Assembly (NCBI RefSeq): GCF_001027285.1
Contig: NZ_CP011509.1
Location: forward strand, 856,501-920,500
Source of the DNA: Archangium gephyra
Lineage (GTDB): Bacteria; Myxococcota; Myxococcia; Myxococcales; Myxococcaceae
Direction: 5' to 3'
Length of the DNA stretch: 64,000 nt
Both the position numbers and the translations under genes were made by a program. This document shows positions 52,691-61,660 of the stretch, one piece after another; position 1 is the first letter of the stretch, and every line of letters begins with the position of its first letter. The notes under the pieces are model-generated. The model was not told the origin of the DNA. It searched no databases and worked only from the letters and a program-made list of their open reading frames with translations.

Positions 52691-55459
52691 TCAGGGCGCG
52701 CGGGCCACGGAGGCGGCCGGGGCGAGCACCTCCACCTGGAAGCCCGCGGCCTCCAGCTGGGGCCTGAGCGAGGCGGCATCTCCGGTGATGACCACCACCT
52801 CGCGGCCCAGGGAGAGCTGTTGCACCAGGGCCTGCAGGGAGGCGGGCGTCACCGCGGCGAGGTGCTCGGGGTACTTCTCCCAATAGCTCAGCGAGCGTCC
52901 CATCCGGGTGAGGTCCATGAGGTGGGTGGCCACGGAGGCGTTGGTGCGGAAGCGCAGGTCATAGTCCCGGGCCACCTGCCAGCGGGCACGCTCCACCACA
53001 CTCGCCGGGAGCGGGGTGTCCTCGAGGGAGCCCAGCTCGGCGAGGAGCTGCTCCAACGCGCCGGCCGCCGTCTTCGCGTCCACCGCGGTGTGGAGGCGCA
53101 GGGCCGTGGCCAGGGGCCGCTCGTCGCGCTGCGCCTGGATGCCATAGGTGAGGCCCAGCCGCTCACGCAGTTGGTGCCGCAGACGCTCCTGCAGCAGCTC
53201 GGTGAGCACGTCCGCGGTGGCCACCTGCCCGGCGTCGAGCAGGGGCCAGCGCAGGCCGATGCGCATGTCCGCCTGCGAGGCACCGGGCCGGTCCATCAGC
53301 ACCACGCTCCGGGCCGTGGGCAGCGGCGGCTCCCGGGGGGGCGCCGCCTTCGAGACGCCCTTGCCTCCGCGCCAGCCCCCCAGGATGGACTCGGCCAGGC
53401 TCTGGGCCTCCGCGGCGGGGGGCAGATCTCCCACGAGGTACAGCGTCATGTTGCCGGGGCGCAGCTCGGTGTCGATCCACTGGGAGAGCTGCTCCGGAGT
53501 CAGGGCCCTGGCCTGCTCGACCGTGGGCGCGTTCCCGTAGGGATGGCCGGAGAACAGCTTCGCCTCGAGGACGCGCCGCGCCCGCTGGTCCGTCCGCTGG
53601 GACGCACGCTCCAGCCCGCGCAGGTACCCCTCCTGGGACCTCCACCAGACCTGGGCGTCCACGTCCGAGTCCCGCAGCCACTGCCGCAGGTCATCCAGCA
53701 CCTGCGGCAGGTTGCCCGAGGCGGCGGTGGCGCTCACCCGCGCCTGGTGATCCAGCACGTTCCGGTAGGTGCGGGCCCCTACCTTCGCCGCGTGCAGGTG
53801 CGAGCTGTCCATCGAGGCCCAGGAGGCGTGCAGGGCCACCTCGGGCAGCAAGGGGGTGTGGAGGCCCGGGAGGTGCAGCACCAGGTGGGCCTCCACCATG
53901 GGCATGCTGCCACGCCGCAGCACCACCACCTCCAGGCCATTGGAGAGAGAGAAGACGCCCGCCTCGCCGAGTCCAGGAGGCCTCGCCACCCGGCGGACGT
54001 CATGCGTGCCCTCCGGCAGCGGCACGTCCCACCGGCCGAAGTCCTCGGCGCCCGGGAGGCGGCTGAAGCCCTGGCCCACCACGGTGCGTCCCGCGCCTGG
54101 GGCCTCCGGTACCACCAGCATCATCCGGACACGCTCGCGCTGGAAGTGGTCCCAGAGGTACTTGGAGAAGCTGCTCTCGGCGAGGCCCAGGTTCAGCTGC
54201 TGCTGCCAGCCTCCCACGTAGTCCGGTTGGCCGGTGGCGCGCAGGTAGCGGGCCATGTCCGAGGTGGGCAGCTGCTCCAGCTCCAGGAAGGCCTCGGTGA
54301 AGAGCGCGTTGCGTGCGGAGGGAAGGCTCCAGGTGCGCCCGTTCCCCGAGGAGCGCCCATCCAGGATTCGCTCCGCCACCCGCTGGGCGTCCTCCTGCTT
54401 CGTCAGCTCCACCATGGCCACCAGCAGCGCCATGCCGTCCATCACCTGGGGAAAGACGGCGAAGCGCACGACGCCATCCTCCTGGGCGAGGTACGAGGAC
54501 AGGGAGGCGCGCATCAGGGAGGCGGTGGCGTGCAGCTGGGGAATCTGGCCCGAGTGGAGGCCGGGCATGGGCCACATCATCCACAGCCGGGGATGCTCCA
54601 CGGGGCCGCGCTTGACGAGCATGCGCTGGTTGCCGGGCAGCTTCAGCTCCCCGGGCATGGGCGGCGGGGTGCGCTGGACGGGGGGCGTCTGCGCGGTGGC
54701 GCCGTTGCCGGTGAGGGAGGAGAAGCGGTCCGCCACCTCGTACTTCACGTCCGCCGAGGACAGGGGGCCGGACACCACCACCACGGCGTGCGCGGGCGTG
54801 TAGTGCTGCTTCACGAAGGCGCGCACGTCCTCCAGGGTGAGACGCAGCACGGACTCCGGGGTGCCTCCCACGGTGCGGCCGTAGGGGTGGCCGGGCAGCA
54901 GCTCCGTGAGCGCCCACGCGTACTGGGCGCCCTCGGGGCTCGTCTCCTGGCGCTCGCGCAGCTCCGCCACCACCACGTCGCGCTCCACCCGGAAGTCCTC
55001 CTCGGTGAGCCCGGCCAGCGGCTCTCGCATCCGCTGCGCCTCCAGCGCCGCCAGCCGCGCGAACTGCTCCGGCGGGGCGGTGAACCAGTAGTCCGTCGAG
55101 TCATGGGTGGTGAAGGCGTTGAACTGGGCTCCCGAGGCCAGCAGCCGGCTCCACACCCGGGGCGACTGGGCTCCCCCATGGCGGGCGAGGAAGGTGAGGT
55201 GCTCGGCCAGGTGCGCCAGGCCCTCCTTGCCCGAGGGCTCGTCCGTGGCGCCCACGCGGTAGGAGACGTTCATCGTCACCCGGGGCGCCTGCGCGTCCTC
55301 GTGCACCACCAGCCGCATGCCGCTCGGGTAGGGCTGATAGGCGACGCGGTAGGCGATGGGCTTGGCCAGCGGCTTGTCGGACATCGTCATCGCCGTCATC
55401 TCCGCGCACCCCAGGGTGGCCAGCAGCGGCAGCGCGGCGGCGAGCAGTCGTGGACTCAT
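52691..55459 (-). CDS. M16-family zinc protease lipoprotein
   Basis: A 922-residue double-domain pitrilysin-type protease. The ATG at 55459 starts a lipoprotein signal (LPLLATLGC). The inverted zinc motif HLAEH (His83, Glu86, His87) is intact, with the downstream ligand expected in FRVERDVVVAELRERQ. The second half repeats the M16 fold (residues SVVLMDRPGASQADMRIGLR, then RERLGLTYGIQAQRD) without the zinc motif, as in bacterial M16 pairs fused into one chain. It probably degrades peptides at the outer membrane or periplasm. Confidence 0.9.
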   Translation of the reverse strand: MSPRLLAAALPLLATLGCAEMTAMTMSDKPLAKPIAYRVAYQPYPSGMRLVVHEDAQAPRVTMNVSYRVGATDEPSGKEGLAHLAEHLTFLARHGGAQSPRVWSRLLASGAQFNAFTTHDSTDYWFTAPPEQFARLAALEAQRMREPLAGLTEEDFRVERDVVVAELRERQETSPEGAQYAWALTELLPGHPYGRTVGGTPESVLRLTLEDVRAFVKQHYTPAHAVVVVSGPLSSADVKYEVADRFSSLTGNGATAQTPPVQRTPPPMPGELKLPGNQRMLVKRGPVEHPRLWMMWPMPGLHSGQIPQLHATASLMRASLSSYLAQEDGVVRFAVFPQVMDGMALLVAMVELTKQEDAQRVAERILDGRSSGNGRTWSLPSARNALFTEAFLELEQLPTSDMARYLRATGQPDYVGGWQQQLNLGLAESSFSKYLWDHFQRERVRMMLVVPEAPGAGRTVVGQGFSRLPGAEDFGRWDVPLPEGTHDVRRVARPPGLGEAGVFSLSNGLEVVVLRRGSMPMVEAHLVLHLPGLHTPLLPEVALHASWASMDSSHLHAAKVGARTYRNVLDHQARVSATAASGNLPQVLDDLRQWLRDSDVDAQVWWRSQEGYLRGLERASQRTDQRARRVLEAKLFSGHPYGNAPTVEQARALTPEQLSQWIDTELRPGNMTLYLVGDLPPAAEAQSLAESILGGWRGGKGVSKAAPPREPPLPTARSVVLMDRPGASQADMRIGLRWPLLDAGQVATADVLTELLQERLRHQLRERLGLTYGIQAQRDERPLATALRLHTAVDAKTAAGALEQLLAELGSLEDTPLPASVVERARWQVARDYDLRFRTNASVATHLMDLTRMGRSLSYWEKYPEHLAAVTPASLQALVQQLSLGREVVVITGDAASLRPQLEAAGFQVEVLAPAASVARAP

Positions 55460-55728
55460 TCGGCTTCTCCGGGCTCCCGGCGGGGCCCCTCGGCCCCGGA
55501 CGCGGCTGTGCACACGGGGGCCGGTGCCCTCGGAATCCGTCCTCCCCCCGGCCCGCAGCCTAACGCACCATGTCGCACGGTGTCAGGAGACGTGGGACCC
55601 GGGGTTTCCCGCCCCCGATAAGACAGGCTACAGTCGTGTCGGAGAGTTGGCGTAGCATCCGCGCCCTTTCGCTGTCCTTCACCGCGGCCCCCCCACCGCG
55701 GGTCACCCCCTTTGACGGAGAGCCTCCC

Positions 55729-56514
55729 ATGCCCACTGTTGCTTCCAGCGATCAGACGCCCATCCACTACCGCGTCGTCGGAGACGGCCCGCGCAACGTG
55801 CTGTTCGTGCACGGGTGGATGATGTCGGGTGCGGTGTTCAACGAGCTCGTGGAGCTGCTGGACACCACGGGGCTGCGGCTGGTGATTCCGGACCTGCGGG
55901 GCTCGGGTGGCTCCGGGTCGCCCGCGGGCGGCTACACGCTCGAGCAGCACGCGCGGGACGTGCTGGCCGTGGCGGACCACGCGGGCCTCAAGCGCTTCAC
56001 GGTGGTGGGCCACAGCATGGGCGGCCAGCTGGCCCAGTGGGTGGCGGCGCAGGAGCCCTCGCGCGTGGAGGGCCTGGTGCTGCTCAACACGGTGCCCGCC
56101 TCGGGCATGCAGCTGCCTCCGGACGCCGTGGGGCTGTTCCGCACCTCGGCCAACGACAAGGAGAAGCAGAAGATCATCCTCGGCCTGGCGTGCAAGCAGC
56201 TGTCGCCGGAGGCGCTGGAGCGGCTGCTGACGGTCGCCGGCGCGGTGGCCAGGGGCTCCATCGAGGGCAGCTTCGATGCGTGGACGGGTGGTGGCTTCGA
56301 GGCGAAGCTGGCCTCCATCACCGCGCCCACGCTGGTGGTGGCCACGGATGATCCCTTCCTGCCGCCGGCCTTCCTGCGCGAGAAGGTGGTGGGCCTCATC
56401 CGCAACGCGCGCCTGGCGTACCTGCCCGGGCCGGGGCACTACCCGCAGGTGGAGCGGCCCGCCGAGACGGCCGCGCTGCTCACGTCCTTCCTGACCGGCC
56501 AGGGCCGCGCCTAG
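55729..56514 (+). CDS. Alpha/beta hydrolase
   Basis: A 261-residue hydrolase. Oxyanion region VLFVHGWMMSG, nucleophile elbow GHSMGGQ (Ser96), acid in VVATDDPFLP and catalytic His in GPGHYPQVERP are all present. The substrate is unknown; it resembles carboxylesterases and lactonases. Start ATG 55729 is preceded by GGAGAG. It forms an operon with the small protein 12 bases downstream. Confidence 0.88.
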   Translation: MPTVASSDQTPIHYRVVGDGPRNVLFVHGWMMSGAVFNELVELLDTTGLRLVIPDLRGSGGSGSPAGGYTLEQHARDVLAVADHAGLKRFTVVGHSMGGQLAQWVAAQEPSRVEGLVLLNTVPASGMQLPPDAVGLFRTSANDKEKQKIILGLACKQLSPEALERLLTVAGAVARGSIEGSFDAWTGGGFEAKLASITAPTLVVATDDPFLPPAFLREKVVGLIRNARLAYLPGPGHYPQVERPAETAALLTSFLTGQGRA

Positions 56515-56526
56515 GAGGCTCCTCCC

Positions 56527-56943
56527 ATGGCTTGGAAGATAGCCTTCGACTACGACGAGCAGCACGACGTCGTGACGGCGACGTTCGAGGACTGCATCCT
56601 CAACAACGCGCTGGACGTGGCGCGCTGGCGCACCGAGGTGGAGGGCCACCTGTCGAAGTACCCCGCGAAGGTGGACCTGCTCATCAACCTGGATGGGCTG
56701 GTGGTGAAGTACACGGCGGGCCGCGTCTTCGGGCGCGAGCGCTCCGAGGTGCTCTCGCGCTACACCCGGCGCTCCTTCCGCTTCGGCGGCGACGAGATGA
56801 CGAAGATGTTCGTCAGCACCAGCGGCGTCATCAACGGCGCGGCGGTGAACGTCTACCGCTCGCGCGACGAGGCCCTGCGGGCCCTGCTGACGGACCGGGC
56901 CTCGGGTGGGGTGGCGCCGTTATCCGGCAAGAAGGCCATTTGA
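56527..56943 (+). CDS. Small STAS/SpoIIAA-like protein
   Basis: A 138-residue soluble protein with an alternating strand-helix pattern (WKIAFDYDEQHDVVTATFED, VDLLINLDGLVVKYTAG, FRFGGDEMTKMFVSTSG) that resembles SpoIIAA-like/STAS folds, though I cannot confirm this from sequence alone. It follows the hydrolase by 12 bases with GGAGG between. Function unknown. Confidence 0.68.
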   Translation: MAWKIAFDYDEQHDVVTATFEDCILNNALDVARWRTEVEGHLSKYPAKVDLLINLDGLVVKYTAGRVFGRERSEVLSRYTRRSFRFGGDEMTKMFVSTSGVINGAAVNVYRSRDEALRALLTDRASGGVAPLSGKKAI

Positions 56944-56959
56944 GCCCTCCTCCCGTGCG

Positions 56960-57667
56960 TCACACCCCGGCGAACCACTCGTAGCCGCGATCCTCCCAGT
57001 AGCCCCCCGTGGGGGCTGGGAGGAAGTTCACCGCGGAGAGGTACTTCACCATCTTGTAGCCGAGCTTCACCCCCGAGTAGAGGCGCAGCGGCGCGCCGTG
57101 CTCGGGGGGCAGCAACTCGCCATTCATCCCGTAGGCGAGGATCGTCTGCGGGTGGAAGGCGCTCGGCCCGTCCCAGGAGGAGAAGTAGTCCGCGTCGAAG
57201 GAGCGGAACTCCACGAAGCGGGCCTGGGGGTCCGCGCCCACGCGCTTCGCGAGCTCGCTCACCCGCACCCCGTGCCACGAGGCCACCGCGCTCCAGCCCT
57301 CCACGCAATGGTGGCGGATGCGGTAGTCCGTGCGCGGCATCATCCGCAGGTCATCCAGCGAGAGCACGCCCGGCCGCGCCACCAGCCCTCCCACCTGGAG
57401 CGCCCAGCCGGCCGGCGCCAGCGGCACCCGCTCCGAGACGAAGTACTGCGGGAAGGCCCCGGGCCGGGTGAGGGCCTCCGCGGGCTCCTCGGGCGCGAGC
57501 CGCTCCGGGTCGAAGAGCGCCGACTGGAAGCGCTGGTTGAAGCGCTCCATGGCCCCGAGGAAGCCCTGGCGGGGCCGGTTGCTGTCACAGGCGCCCAGGG
57601 TCACCGCCGCCGTGCCGAGCAGCCACGCGCGCCGGGTGAGCAACCGTCCGCTTCGTGTGTCACTCAT
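56960..57667 (-). CDS. MsrP-like molybdopterin oxidoreductase
   Basis: A 235-residue catalytic subunit of the sulfite-oxidase/MsrP (YedY) fold. The N-terminus has a twin-arginine-type signal with a lipobox (RRAWLLGTAAVTLGAC). The molybdenum-ligand Cys121 lies in HHCVEGWS. The segments TILAYGMNGELLPPEHGAPLRL and LGYKMVKYL are diagnostic of the family. It is expected to reduce oxidised substrates such as methionine sulfoxide in the periplasm. It overlaps the upstream cytochrome gene by 8 bases. Confidence 0.88.
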   Translation of the reverse strand: MSDTRSGRLLTRRAWLLGTAAVTLGACDSNRPRQGFLGAMERFNQRFQSALFDPERLAPEEPAEALTRPGAFPQYFVSERVPLAPAGWALQVGGLVARPGVLSLDDLRMMPRTDYRIRHHCVEGWSAVASWHGVRVSELAKRVGADPQARFVEFRSFDADYFSSWDGPSAFHPQTILAYGMNGELLPPEHGAPLRLYSGVKLGYKMVKYLSAVNFLPAPTGGYWEDRGYEWFAGV

Positions 57668-58309
57668 GGCGCCGGCCTCCCGTCACCATCTCGCCCAGCG
57701 TGCGTGGGTGGAGCGCCACCATCACCACGTGCCCCACGGTGAAGAGCGCCAGCAGCGCGAGCACCCCGAGGTGCACCAGGCGCGCTGGATCGTAGCCGCC
57801 GAAGAGGGACGTGAGCGCGCGCAGCTGCACGGGCTTGTAGAGGACGAGCCCGGAGAGCACCTCGACAATGGCCAGCACCAGCACGCCCGTGTACGCGAAG
57901 CGCTGCAGGCCGTTGTAGGGCTCCTGCCGGGGGGCCTCCTTGCGCAGCCGGAGGTAGTACGCGGCCGTGTGCAGCGCATCGCGCGCGTCGCGGCGGGGAA
58001 GGAAGAGGCGGCGCCGCCACTCACCGCTGCCCACCAGCCAGGCCCCGTAGCAGAGGCCATTGAGGACGAAGAACCAGCCGAAGGCGAAGTGCCAGTGCCG
58101 CCCCCCGCGAGCCACCCGCCCAGCCGGGCCCACTCGGGAGGCGGTGTGCCCTGGAAGTGGTACACGCCATAGGGCGCGCCCTGAGGGCCCATCATGGGGT
58201 AGGCGACGAGAATCTGCAGACCGCTCAGGGCCAGGATGGCGAGCAGCGGCACGTTGGCCCAGTGCGCGAGGCGGACGGGCCCGGGCTGCGGACGTCGGGC
58301 ATGGGGCAT
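57660..58309 (-). pseudogene. Frameshifted cytochrome b561-type membrane subunit
   Basis: The electron-donor subunit for the molybdoenzyme downstream, but broken by a one-base shift. From ATG 58309 the first frame gives LAHWANVPLLAILALSGLQI and PPEWARLGGWLAGG. The rest (RHWHFAFGWFFVLNG, NGLQRFAYTGVLVLAIVEVL, LVHLGVLALLALFTVGHVV) lies in another frame. Adding one C to the C6 run at 58101-58106 restores a continuous protein of about 216 residues with four membrane helices and heme His residues. The unrepaired first frame would give a 195-residue aberrant chain. Confidence 0.78.
58101..58106 (-). other. Frameshift site, C6/G6 run
   Basis: Six C residues on the plus strand where seven would restore the cytochrome b561 frame. 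This is the second homopolymer-linked frameshift in the window, after 43578-43582. Confidence 0.7.
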
Positions 58310-58466
58310 GGTGTGTTTCCCCCCGGGGAGTGGCGGGCACGGAGCGGAGCATGCGCGCCACTTCCACGCAGGAGCCCTCCGGGGCAGGCGCACGGTTCCG
58401 GACGCCAGGGCCCGTGACTCCGTCTCGCAACCGACACCGCGCGCGACCCTACTTGAGGCGGCGGGA

Positions 58467-58919
58467 ATGAAACAAGTGACCGCCAAAATAGGATATGGGG
58501 TTGACTTGACGTCGCTGGTAGATAGGGTTGTGGCCACCATGCCAGGTCATGTGCCTCCCGAGGTCCGCAAACGATTGGCCGAACCCCTTCGGAACACCCT
58601 CCGCACCGTGAGGCAGTTGGTGGAGCTCTCCCAGGCGGACATGGCCCAGCGCATCGGCATGCCCGAGCAGGCCTATGGCCGGTTCGAGCGCGAGAGCTCG
58701 AGCATCGTGCCGAGTGCCTCGACGTTGCGGCGGATGTACCGGGTGCTGGAGAGCTCCGTGGATGAGCTGCTCGGCCCGGAGGGGGGAGAGGCCTCGGAGC
58801 CGGTGGCGAAGCCGTCCTCGGGCGGGAGCCGCTCCCGGCAGCCCGCGTCCCGGCGCTCGCGCTCCCACTCGCGCACGGGGCGGACCCGGCGTCTGGCGCT
58901 CCGGGTGGACGTGGAGTGA
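58467..58919 (+). CDS. XRE-type helix-turn-helix regulator
   Basis: A 150-residue regulator. Residues ~45-100 form an XRE DNA-binding domain (LRTVRQLVELSQADMAQRIG, then YGRFERESS and a VPSASTLRRMYRVL helix). The last ~45 residues are Ser/Arg-rich (RSRQPASRRSRSHSRTGRTR), strongly basic and probably a DNA- or RNA-binding tail. Start ATG 58467. It is divergent from the cytochrome/molybdoenzyme pair and could regulate it; this is an inference. Confidence 0.8.
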   Translation: MKQVTAKIGYGVDLTSLVDRVVATMPGHVPPEVRKRLAEPLRNTLRTVRQLVELSQADMAQRIGMPEQAYGRFERESSSIVPSASTLRRMYRVLESSVDELLGPEGGEASEPVAKPSSGGSRSRQPASRRSRSHSRTGRTRRLALRVDVE

Positions 58920-58920
58920 G

Positions 58921-59337
58921 ATGGGCCGCATGAGCCAGCCGCTCCCGGCACGGCGTTTCCTCTACTGTCTCCTCCAGGGAGAGGCCTTCTCTCCCTCGCT
59001 CGCCCAGGCGCGCACGGGGCTGTTGTTGGTGGATGCGAACGAGCCCGGCGAGGTGGCTCCCTCGGGGCGCTACGAGGGCAGGGCCCTGCCGTACGGGAGC
59101 GCCATGCTGGTGCTGCTCGACGAGGACCTGGAGCCGGGTGTCTCCGCCCTGGAGCCCCTGCGGAGGTTGAAGGCGCGGCTGCCGGAGCTGCGGAGCCTGG
59201 GGGCCACCGGCGTCTCGCTCTACCTGGTCGTCGCCTACGAGCGGCAGTGCGACTTCGTGCTCGCCCCCGAGGAGCTGGCGGAGCTCGCCGCGCTCGGACT
59301 TCCGCTGGCGGTGTCCTGCCACCCCGCGGCGACGTGA
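58921..59337 (+). CDS. Hypothetical protein, 138 residues
   Basis: It begins one base after the stop of the XRE regulator, so it is co-transcribed with it; ATG 58930 is an alternative start. The sequence (RFLYCLLQGEAFSPSLAQAR, GVSLYLVVAYERQCDFVLAP and a final GLPLAVSCHP) suggests a small alpha/beta fold. No known family is recognised. Confidence 0.65.
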   Translation: MGRMSQPLPARRFLYCLLQGEAFSPSLAQARTGLLLVDANEPGEVAPSGRYEGRALPYGSAMLVLLDEDLEPGVSALEPLRRLKARLPELRSLGATGVSLYLVVAYERQCDFVLAPEELAELAALGLPLAVSCHPAAT

Positions 59338-59341
59338 GTCC

Positions 59342-61123
59342 TCACCAGGTCGCGCCCAGCTCCAGCATCACCAGGTGCTTCTGGTAGTTCCCATTCGTGT
59401 AGTCGTAGCGGTGGCACACGTAATCCGGCGCCACGCACGTCCCCGCGGGGTCCGCCAGCCGCGTGTCCACGTTGGAGGTATTCACCAGCAGCTCGTACCG
59501 CGCGGAGAGTTGGAGGTGGTTCGACAGCCGGGCGCTCACCGACGGGCCGAGGACGAAGCGGGCGTCCTCGCGCCGGCGGCGTCCCCACTCCTCCACGCTT
59601 CCGTCCGTGGCGAGGACTCGCAGGTAGCTGTCGCTCAGGTAGTCACGCCACTCGGCCTCGGCGTGCAGGCTCGCGTCGAGGTGCTCGCTCAGCACCCAGC
59701 GCGCGGAGGCACCCACCGCGTGCCCGGTCCACGCGTAGGGGATGACGTACTCCCGCGTCGTGTCTCCGGACACCGCCTGCTCCAGCGTCCCGATGCGGTC
59801 CTCCCGGTAGCGGTACCACGCCGTGAGCCCGAGAGTCCTTAGACGGAGCTCCTGGGACAGCGTCGCATCCAGGCGCTGTCCGGTGAGGTAGCTGAACTCG
59901 CTGACGAGCCCGGCCTTGTGCGCGAAGGCCACGTCGAGCCGGCTGCTCGTCCACTCGCTCTCGTCCAACGCGAGCCACGCCGAGCCGCTCACGGAGCCCT
60001 GCAGCCCGCGGAAGGCCGACAGGCCGGTGAAGAACAGCTCTCCCCAGGACGACGCACCCAGACGCATGCGGCGCGCCACGTCCCACTCCAGCGCCACGGC
60101 CGCGCGGTGGAGCTGAAGCGAGTAGTCCCGCGCGGAGGACAGCGTGTACGCCCGCTGCGTCCCACCGTAGGAGAGCTCGGTGAACAGCGTGTCCGACAGC
60201 CGCCAGCGCCCCGCGAGTCCGAGCCCGGCCTCCGCGAAAGCGCTCGCGGTGCCGGTCGAGACGTCGCGCGCCGCCACACCCACCTGGAGCACGTTGCTGT
60301 CGAAGCCCAGGCCCCCGCCCGCCGACGCCCGGAGCCCCTGTCCCTGGGCGCGCAACCCGAAGGCGAGCCGGTCGAGGTAGTCGCGTGCCGTCTGGCGGTC
60401 CCGGGGCTCCAGCTCCAGCGCGAGCGCCGAGGTGATGTCCTCGCGTGCTGTCTCGCGCTCCCCCAGCCGCCAGGCCGAGGCCCCCGCCATGAGCAGTGCC
60501 CGCCCGGAGGCCGGGTTTCCCTTCGCGGCCTGGAGGAAGAAGGCGCGGGCCTCCTCGAAGCGCCCCGCGTCGAAGGACACGAGGCCCTGCCGGTACGCCT
60601 CCGCGGCCTCGTCCTCGGCGAGCCCCCGCGCACGGGCGATGAAGGCGAGCAGCTCCTCCACCAGCACGGCCTCCCGCTCGGAGGCGCCTGGCCCGGCTCG
60701 CTCCGCCCACTGTGCGGCGCGCTCGGGCGAGCCCGCGTCCAGCGCGGCGAAGCCGGCGTTCACCCAGGCGAGGCGTGCGAGCGACTCATCCGCAGTGGCC
60801 TCGAGGAAGGCCTGCTCGGCCTCGGCGAAGCGCTCCAGGGCGTAGAGACAGGCAGCCCGGTTGAAACTCCACCCGGCACGCTCGGGCGCGTCCGTTGCCC
60901 TGCCCGCGGCGTCGAGGGCCTCCAGCGCCTCGGCGGGCCTCCCGGCACGAAAACGCGCCAGCCCCACCAGGTAGAGCGCGGCCCCCTCTTGCGGCGGCTG
61001 CGCGGCCTGGAGCGCCAGCTGCTCCGCCTCCGTGTATTGGCCCTCGGAGAACGCCTGCCGCGCCTCGGCGAGCGGTTCCGCCGCGGCCAGCAGCGTCACG
61101 AGGGTGAGCACCGGAAGAGTCAT
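59342..61123 (-). CDS. TPR and outer-membrane beta-barrel protein
   Basis: A 593-residue envelope protein. It has a short signal peptide (MTLPVLTLVTLLAAAEPLAE), then five to six TPR-like repeats to ~260 (PAEALEALDAAGRATD, FAEAEQAFLEATADESLARL). A ~330-residue C-terminal barrel with alternating amphipathic strands follows and ends in an aromatic residue (VMLELGATW). This TPR-plus-barrel layout resembles DUF560/Slam-type surface lipoprotein assembly proteins, though homology cannot be shown here. It is the last gene of the ECF sigma operon, 15 bases after the Pro-rich gene, so its expression is probably sigma-dependent. Confidence 0.8.
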   Translation of the reverse strand: MTLPVLTLVTLLAAAEPLAEARQAFSEGQYTEAEQLALQAAQPPQEGAALYLVGLARFRAGRPAEALEALDAAGRATDAPERAGWSFNRAACLYALERFAEAEQAFLEATADESLARLAWVNAGFAALDAGSPERAAQWAERAGPGASEREAVLVEELLAFIARARGLAEDEAAEAYRQGLVSFDAGRFEEARAFFLQAAKGNPASGRALLMAGASAWRLGERETAREDITSALALELEPRDRQTARDYLDRLAFGLRAQGQGLRASAGGGLGFDSNVLQVGVAARDVSTGTASAFAEAGLGLAGRWRLSDTLFTELSYGGTQRAYTLSSARDYSLQLHRAAVALEWDVARRMRLGASSWGELFFTGLSAFRGLQGSVSGSAWLALDESEWTSSRLDVAFAHKAGLVSEFSYLTGQRLDATLSQELRLRTLGLTAWYRYREDRIGTLEQAVSGDTTREYVIPYAWTGHAVGASARWVLSEHLDASLHAEAEWRDYLSDSYLRVLATDGSVEEWGRRRREDARFVLGPSVSARLSNHLQLSARYELLVNTSNVDTRLADPAGTCVAPDYVCHRYDYTNGNYQKHLVMLELGATW

Positions 61124-61138
61124 TCCGGTGCAGAGATA

Positions 61139-61660
61139 TCACCGTGTCGGCGAGGGCGGCGGCTGCTGCGTGGAGGGAGGGGGCCGGGCGCCATCGGTCC
61201 TCGGAGAATGAGGCCTCGCGCGCCCGTCATCGCCTGGACGCGGCGGCCCCGAGCGGCCCGGACCCGCGGGCGGTCCACGCGTTTCCTGGCCATCGCGAGG
61301 CCCCCGGGTCTCCTGGCCATCGCGAGGCCCCCGGGGCTCCTGCCCGTGCGGCGGCCGGGCCGTGTCGCCCCGAGGCGGCGGCGCGGTGCGCTCCACGCGC
61401 ATCCGGCCGAGCACGGTGTCCACCTGCTCGCCTGGGGCGATGACGTCCACCGTGTGGGAGCTGCGCACGTGGGCGCGCGACTCGGGAGGGGGCGGTGCCG
61501 GGGTGGCCGGCCGCGTGGAGGGCGGAGGTACCTCCGGCGCACGTGCCGCTCCGGTGTCCACGGGTGGGGGGGCCGCCTGCGCCTGTGCGCGCGCACCCCC
61601 GGCGGCGAGCAGCATGAGCGCCGCGAGGAGCGCGGGAAGCTGAGAGCAGATCCTGTTCAT
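61139..61660 (-). CDS. Secreted Pro/Gly/Arg-rich protein
   Basis: A 173-residue secreted protein with a signal peptide (LLAALMLLAAGGARAQA). A central folded patch (HVRSSHTVDVIAPGEQVDT, LGRMRVERT) is flanked by low-complexity Pro-rich ends. The C-terminal half contains tandem copies of GQETRGPRD. It overlaps the anti-sigma gene by 4 bases (ATGA) and lies in the same operon. It may be a periplasmic component of the envelope response controlled by the sigma factor. Confidence 0.75.
   Translation of the reverse strand: MNRICSQLPALLAALMLLAAGGARAQAQAAPPPVDTGAARAPEVPPPSTRPATPAPPPPESRAHVRSSHTVDVIAPGEQVDTVLGRMRVERTAPPPRGDTARPPHGQEPRGPRDGQETRGPRDGQETRGPPAGPGRSGPPRPGDDGRARPHSPRTDGARPPPSTQQPPPSPTR
61284..61337 (-). 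repeat. Tandem repeat, 27 bases x 2
   Basis: Two 27-base units (61284-61310 and 61311-61337) differing at one position, followed by a degenerate third start. In frame, they add nine residues (GQETRGPRD type) per copy, so the number can vary without breaking the gene. Confidence 0.85.

Noticed and set aside
52538-55621. A 1,027-codon plus-strand frame opposite the M16 protease
   Set aside because: The minus strand encodes an intact HLAEH zinc protease with a lipoprotein signal; the plus frame is its shadow.
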